From Streptomyces roseochromogenus subsp. oscitans DS 12.976 (GTDB taxonomy: Bacteria; Actinomycetota; Actinomycetes; Streptomycetales; Streptomycetaceae): DNA of 42,310 bases. The stretch covers positions 1,507,479-1,549,788 of the forward strand of contig NZ_CM002285.1 of the NCBI RefSeq assembly GCF_000497445.1, read 5' to 3'. Below are positions 40,762-42,310 of this stretch, piece after piece. A program made the position numbers and the translations under genes. Each line of letters opens with the position of its first letter. Position 1 is the first letter of the stretch. Under the pieces are notes generated by a model. The model was given only the letters and a program-made list of their open reading frames with translations, was not told the origin of the DNA and searched no databases.

Positions 40762-40852
40762 CTTCATTGACCGGGACCCGACAAGAGATCGATGCTGCTG
40801 TCGCAGCGTCCGGACGCGCTCCTCCACCCCCACCCTGACTGGGAGGAACGCC

Positions 40853-41515
40853 ATGTCCAGTACCACCCGGGGCCGTAGACGGCTGGCGAAAGCGGTCCTC
40901 GCGGCCGTCGCCGTCCTGACGCCCGCCCTCGTGCCGACGGCCACCGCTCACGCCACCCCGAACCCCGCCCCGAATGCCGCCCCGCATTCCGCTCCGTACG
41001 CCGCTCCTCGGGCCACAGCTCGCCCCGCCGCTCCCGCCGTCAAGCGCCTCAACATCACCATGCAGGCGCAGCAGAACAGCAACTGGTGCTGGGCGGCCAG
41101 CGGCGACACCATCGCGTCGTGGTTCGGGCGCAACTACACCCAGAACCAGTTCTGCGATGCCGCTTTCAACCGGCCCCAGGGCAGCACCTGCGGCAACTGG
41201 CAGGCGGCGTTGGACGACGTACAGAACGCCTTCGACTGGATGGGCATCAACCCCGGTACATACGTGAGCGGTTATCTGCGCTACGGCACCGTGCAGAACG
41301 AGATCAACGCCGACCGCCCCATCGAGACGCGCATCGAGTGGAGCTCCGGGGGCGGGCACATGCATGTGCTGTACGGCTACGACACCTCCGCCAACCAAGT
41401 CTACTGGGGCGACCCGTGGCCCTCCAACTACCGCTACAACTGGGGGGATTACGACTACTACGTGAGCAACAACTCGTTCACGTGGACCCACTCGCTCTAC
41501 AGGATCGGAGCGTGA
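40853..41515 (+). CDS. Secreted papain-like cysteine protease
   Basis: 220-residue exported protease. The signal peptide ends near TATAHA, followed by a Pro/Ala propeptide-like linker to about residue 62. The catalytic Cys79 sits in QNSNWCWAAS, the papain-like Q-x-x-x-x-C-W context with oxyanion Gln74; His169 is in GGGHMHVL and Asp187 in YWGDPWPS. This layout resembles the AvrRpt2/staphopain-like (C70/C47) groups rather than classic papain. Two more Cys (101, 113) may pair outside the cell. The ATG at 40853 follows GGGAGGA by 5 nt. It is divergent from the XRE regulator and 4 nt before the next gene. Confidence 0.9.
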   Translation: MSSTTRGRRRLAKAVLAAVAVLTPALVPTATAHATPNPAPNAAPHSAPYAAPRATARPAAPAVKRLNITMQAQQNSNWCWAASGDTIASWFGRNYTQNQFCDAAFNRPQGSTCGNWQAALDDVQNAFDWMGINPGTYVSGYLRYGTVQNEINADRPIETRIEWSSGGGHMHVLYGYDTSANQVYWGDPWPSNYRYNWGDYDYYVSNNSFTWTHSLYRIGA

Positions 41516-41519
41516 CCCC

Positions 41520-42310
41520 ATGACCCCGATCCGCACGTCACCGATCCAGACCACACCGACCCAGACCACACCGACCCAGGCCACACCGACCCAGAAGTCA
41601 TCGAGCGGCACGTCACCAACCCCGACGTCACCGAAGCACCGCACACCGAACCGGCACGCGCCCGCCGGCCGCAAGCCCGTCCGCAAGGGTGCGGCGGTCA
41701 CGGTGCTCTTCGCCACCGCGGCCCTCGGCGCGCTCGGCCCCGCCACCGCACACGCGGCGGCCGCCGGCGACTTCCCCGCGCCCTTCACCGCCGCTGACAC
41801 CGCTCAGGCGCGCGAGGCGGCGTCGACTCCGGCCACCCTCCTCACCCTCTCGCGCTTCTTCGCCCGCGATGGCGCGATCGCGCCGAGCGCGGCCCGACCG
41901 CACCTGGTCGGGCCGTCGGTAACCGTGTCCTTCCTCGACCCGGGGTTCGTCGCCGGACGCCCGGGCGCCCCTGTCGCCGACCCGCAGTTCGTCGCGAGCA
42001 AGGCGGTCTCCGCGGACGGCCAGGTCGCGTCGGTGTGGACCGTGCGGACGGCGAAGGGGTGGAAGGTCGTGAACATCGCGACCGGCGGCGACGAGACCGA
42101 CTACGTCAGCCAGGCGCACGGCCTCGGGACCGTCTTCCGGGAGCCGCAGATCGATGCCTGGTATGTGGTGCGCGACGGCCGTGTGCTGCCGCTCGACCCC
42201 GACGCGCGGCGCGCCGTGGGGAACGGCGGTGTGACCCTGGCCGCCTACCAGCGCCTGGTACACGCGAAATACGGCGACAAGCTCCCGGGTTCCGCCTACG
42301 ACCGGGCGGG
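41520..42310 (+). CDS. Secreted protein following the protease (3' end outside window)
   Basis: At least 263 residues, with the end beyond the right edge; not recognised as a family. The N-terminus is unusual: about 50 residues of Thr/Pro/Gln/Ser repeats (TPTQTTPTQ) precede a basic stretch and the export signal VTVLFATAALGALGPATAHA. The mature part reads as a small alpha/beta domain with WTVRTAKGWKVVNIATGGDE and AWYVVRDGRVLPLDPDARRA. The start ATG lies 4 nt after the protease stop, with GGAG 9 nt upstream, so the two are co-translated and probably work together, for example as substrate, inhibitor or partner (inference). Confidence 0.75.
   Translation, partial: MTPIRTSPIQTTPTQTTPTQATPTQKSSSGTSPTPTSPKHRTPNRHAPAGRKPVRKGAAVTVLFATAALGALGPATAHAAAAGDFPAPFTAADTAQAREAASTPATLLTLSRFFARDGAIAPSAARPHLVGPSVTVSFLDPGFVAGRPGAPVADPQFVASKAVSADGQVASVWTVRTAKGWKVVNIATGGDETDYVSQAHGLGTVFREPQIDAWYVVRDGRVLPLDPDARRAVGNGGVTLAAYQRLVHAKYGDKLPGSAYDRA
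41547..41591. repeat. Three 15-bp tandem repeats at the start of the last gene
   Basis: CAGACCACACCGACC occurs at 41547 and 41562, then as CAGGCCACACCGACC at 41577. The period keeps the frame and encodes Q-T-T-P-T units before the signal peptide. Confidence 0.88.

Overview
The window is high-GC actinobacterial chromosome, most likely Streptomyces. Third codon positions are strongly G/C biased, GTG and TTG starts are common, several promoters look leaderless, and there is a second EF-G, an MsiK-type sugar ABC locus without its own ATPase, and many Tat/Sec and lipoprotein signals. It looks like chromosome-arm content: short, unrelated transcription units with their own regulators, mostly transport, stress, secreted and regulatory genes, with no rRNA, tRNA, phage or CRISPR seen.

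Left part (1-8.8 kb): a leftward run of a glycosyltransferase (cut by the window edge), a 6-pyruvoyl-tetrahydropterin-synthase-like protein and a zinc-less medium-chain dehydrogenase lies divergent from a CDP-alcohol phosphatidyltransferase. This may be part of an uncharacterised pathway. Next are a YcnI-type copper-binding secreted protein and a His/Met-rich membrane protein, then an operon of GNAT acetyltransferase, peptide/nickel-type solute-binding lipoprotein and a fused DppB-DppC permease.

Middle part (8.8-24 kb): a gene-poor stretch with a decayed reading frame; a divergent NmrA-like oxidoreductase/TetR pair; a sugar uptake operon (binding protein, two permeases, GH1 beta-glucosidase) whose ROK repressor survives only as a broken remnant; a second elongation factor G with tandem repeats upstream; and a sulfide-oxidation locus (SQR, GntR/UTRA regulator, CstB-like persulfide dioxygenase-rhodanese, rhodanese, TauE exporter) with two perfect palindromes in its divergent promoter.

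Right part (23.6-42.3 kb): a small chagasin-like protein; an island of secreted beta-propeller (BNR/Asp-box) proteins and two small lipoproteins, in which two neighbours share a duplicated domain placed at opposite ends; a TetR/DUF2867 pair with a double operator; a histidine kinase without a partner; a DedA protein; a PyrE-like phosphoribosyltransferase; an XRE-type regulator; and a secreted papain-like cysteine protease followed by a secreted protein cut by the right edge.

All family calls were made by eye from motifs. No database search or folding calculation was run.
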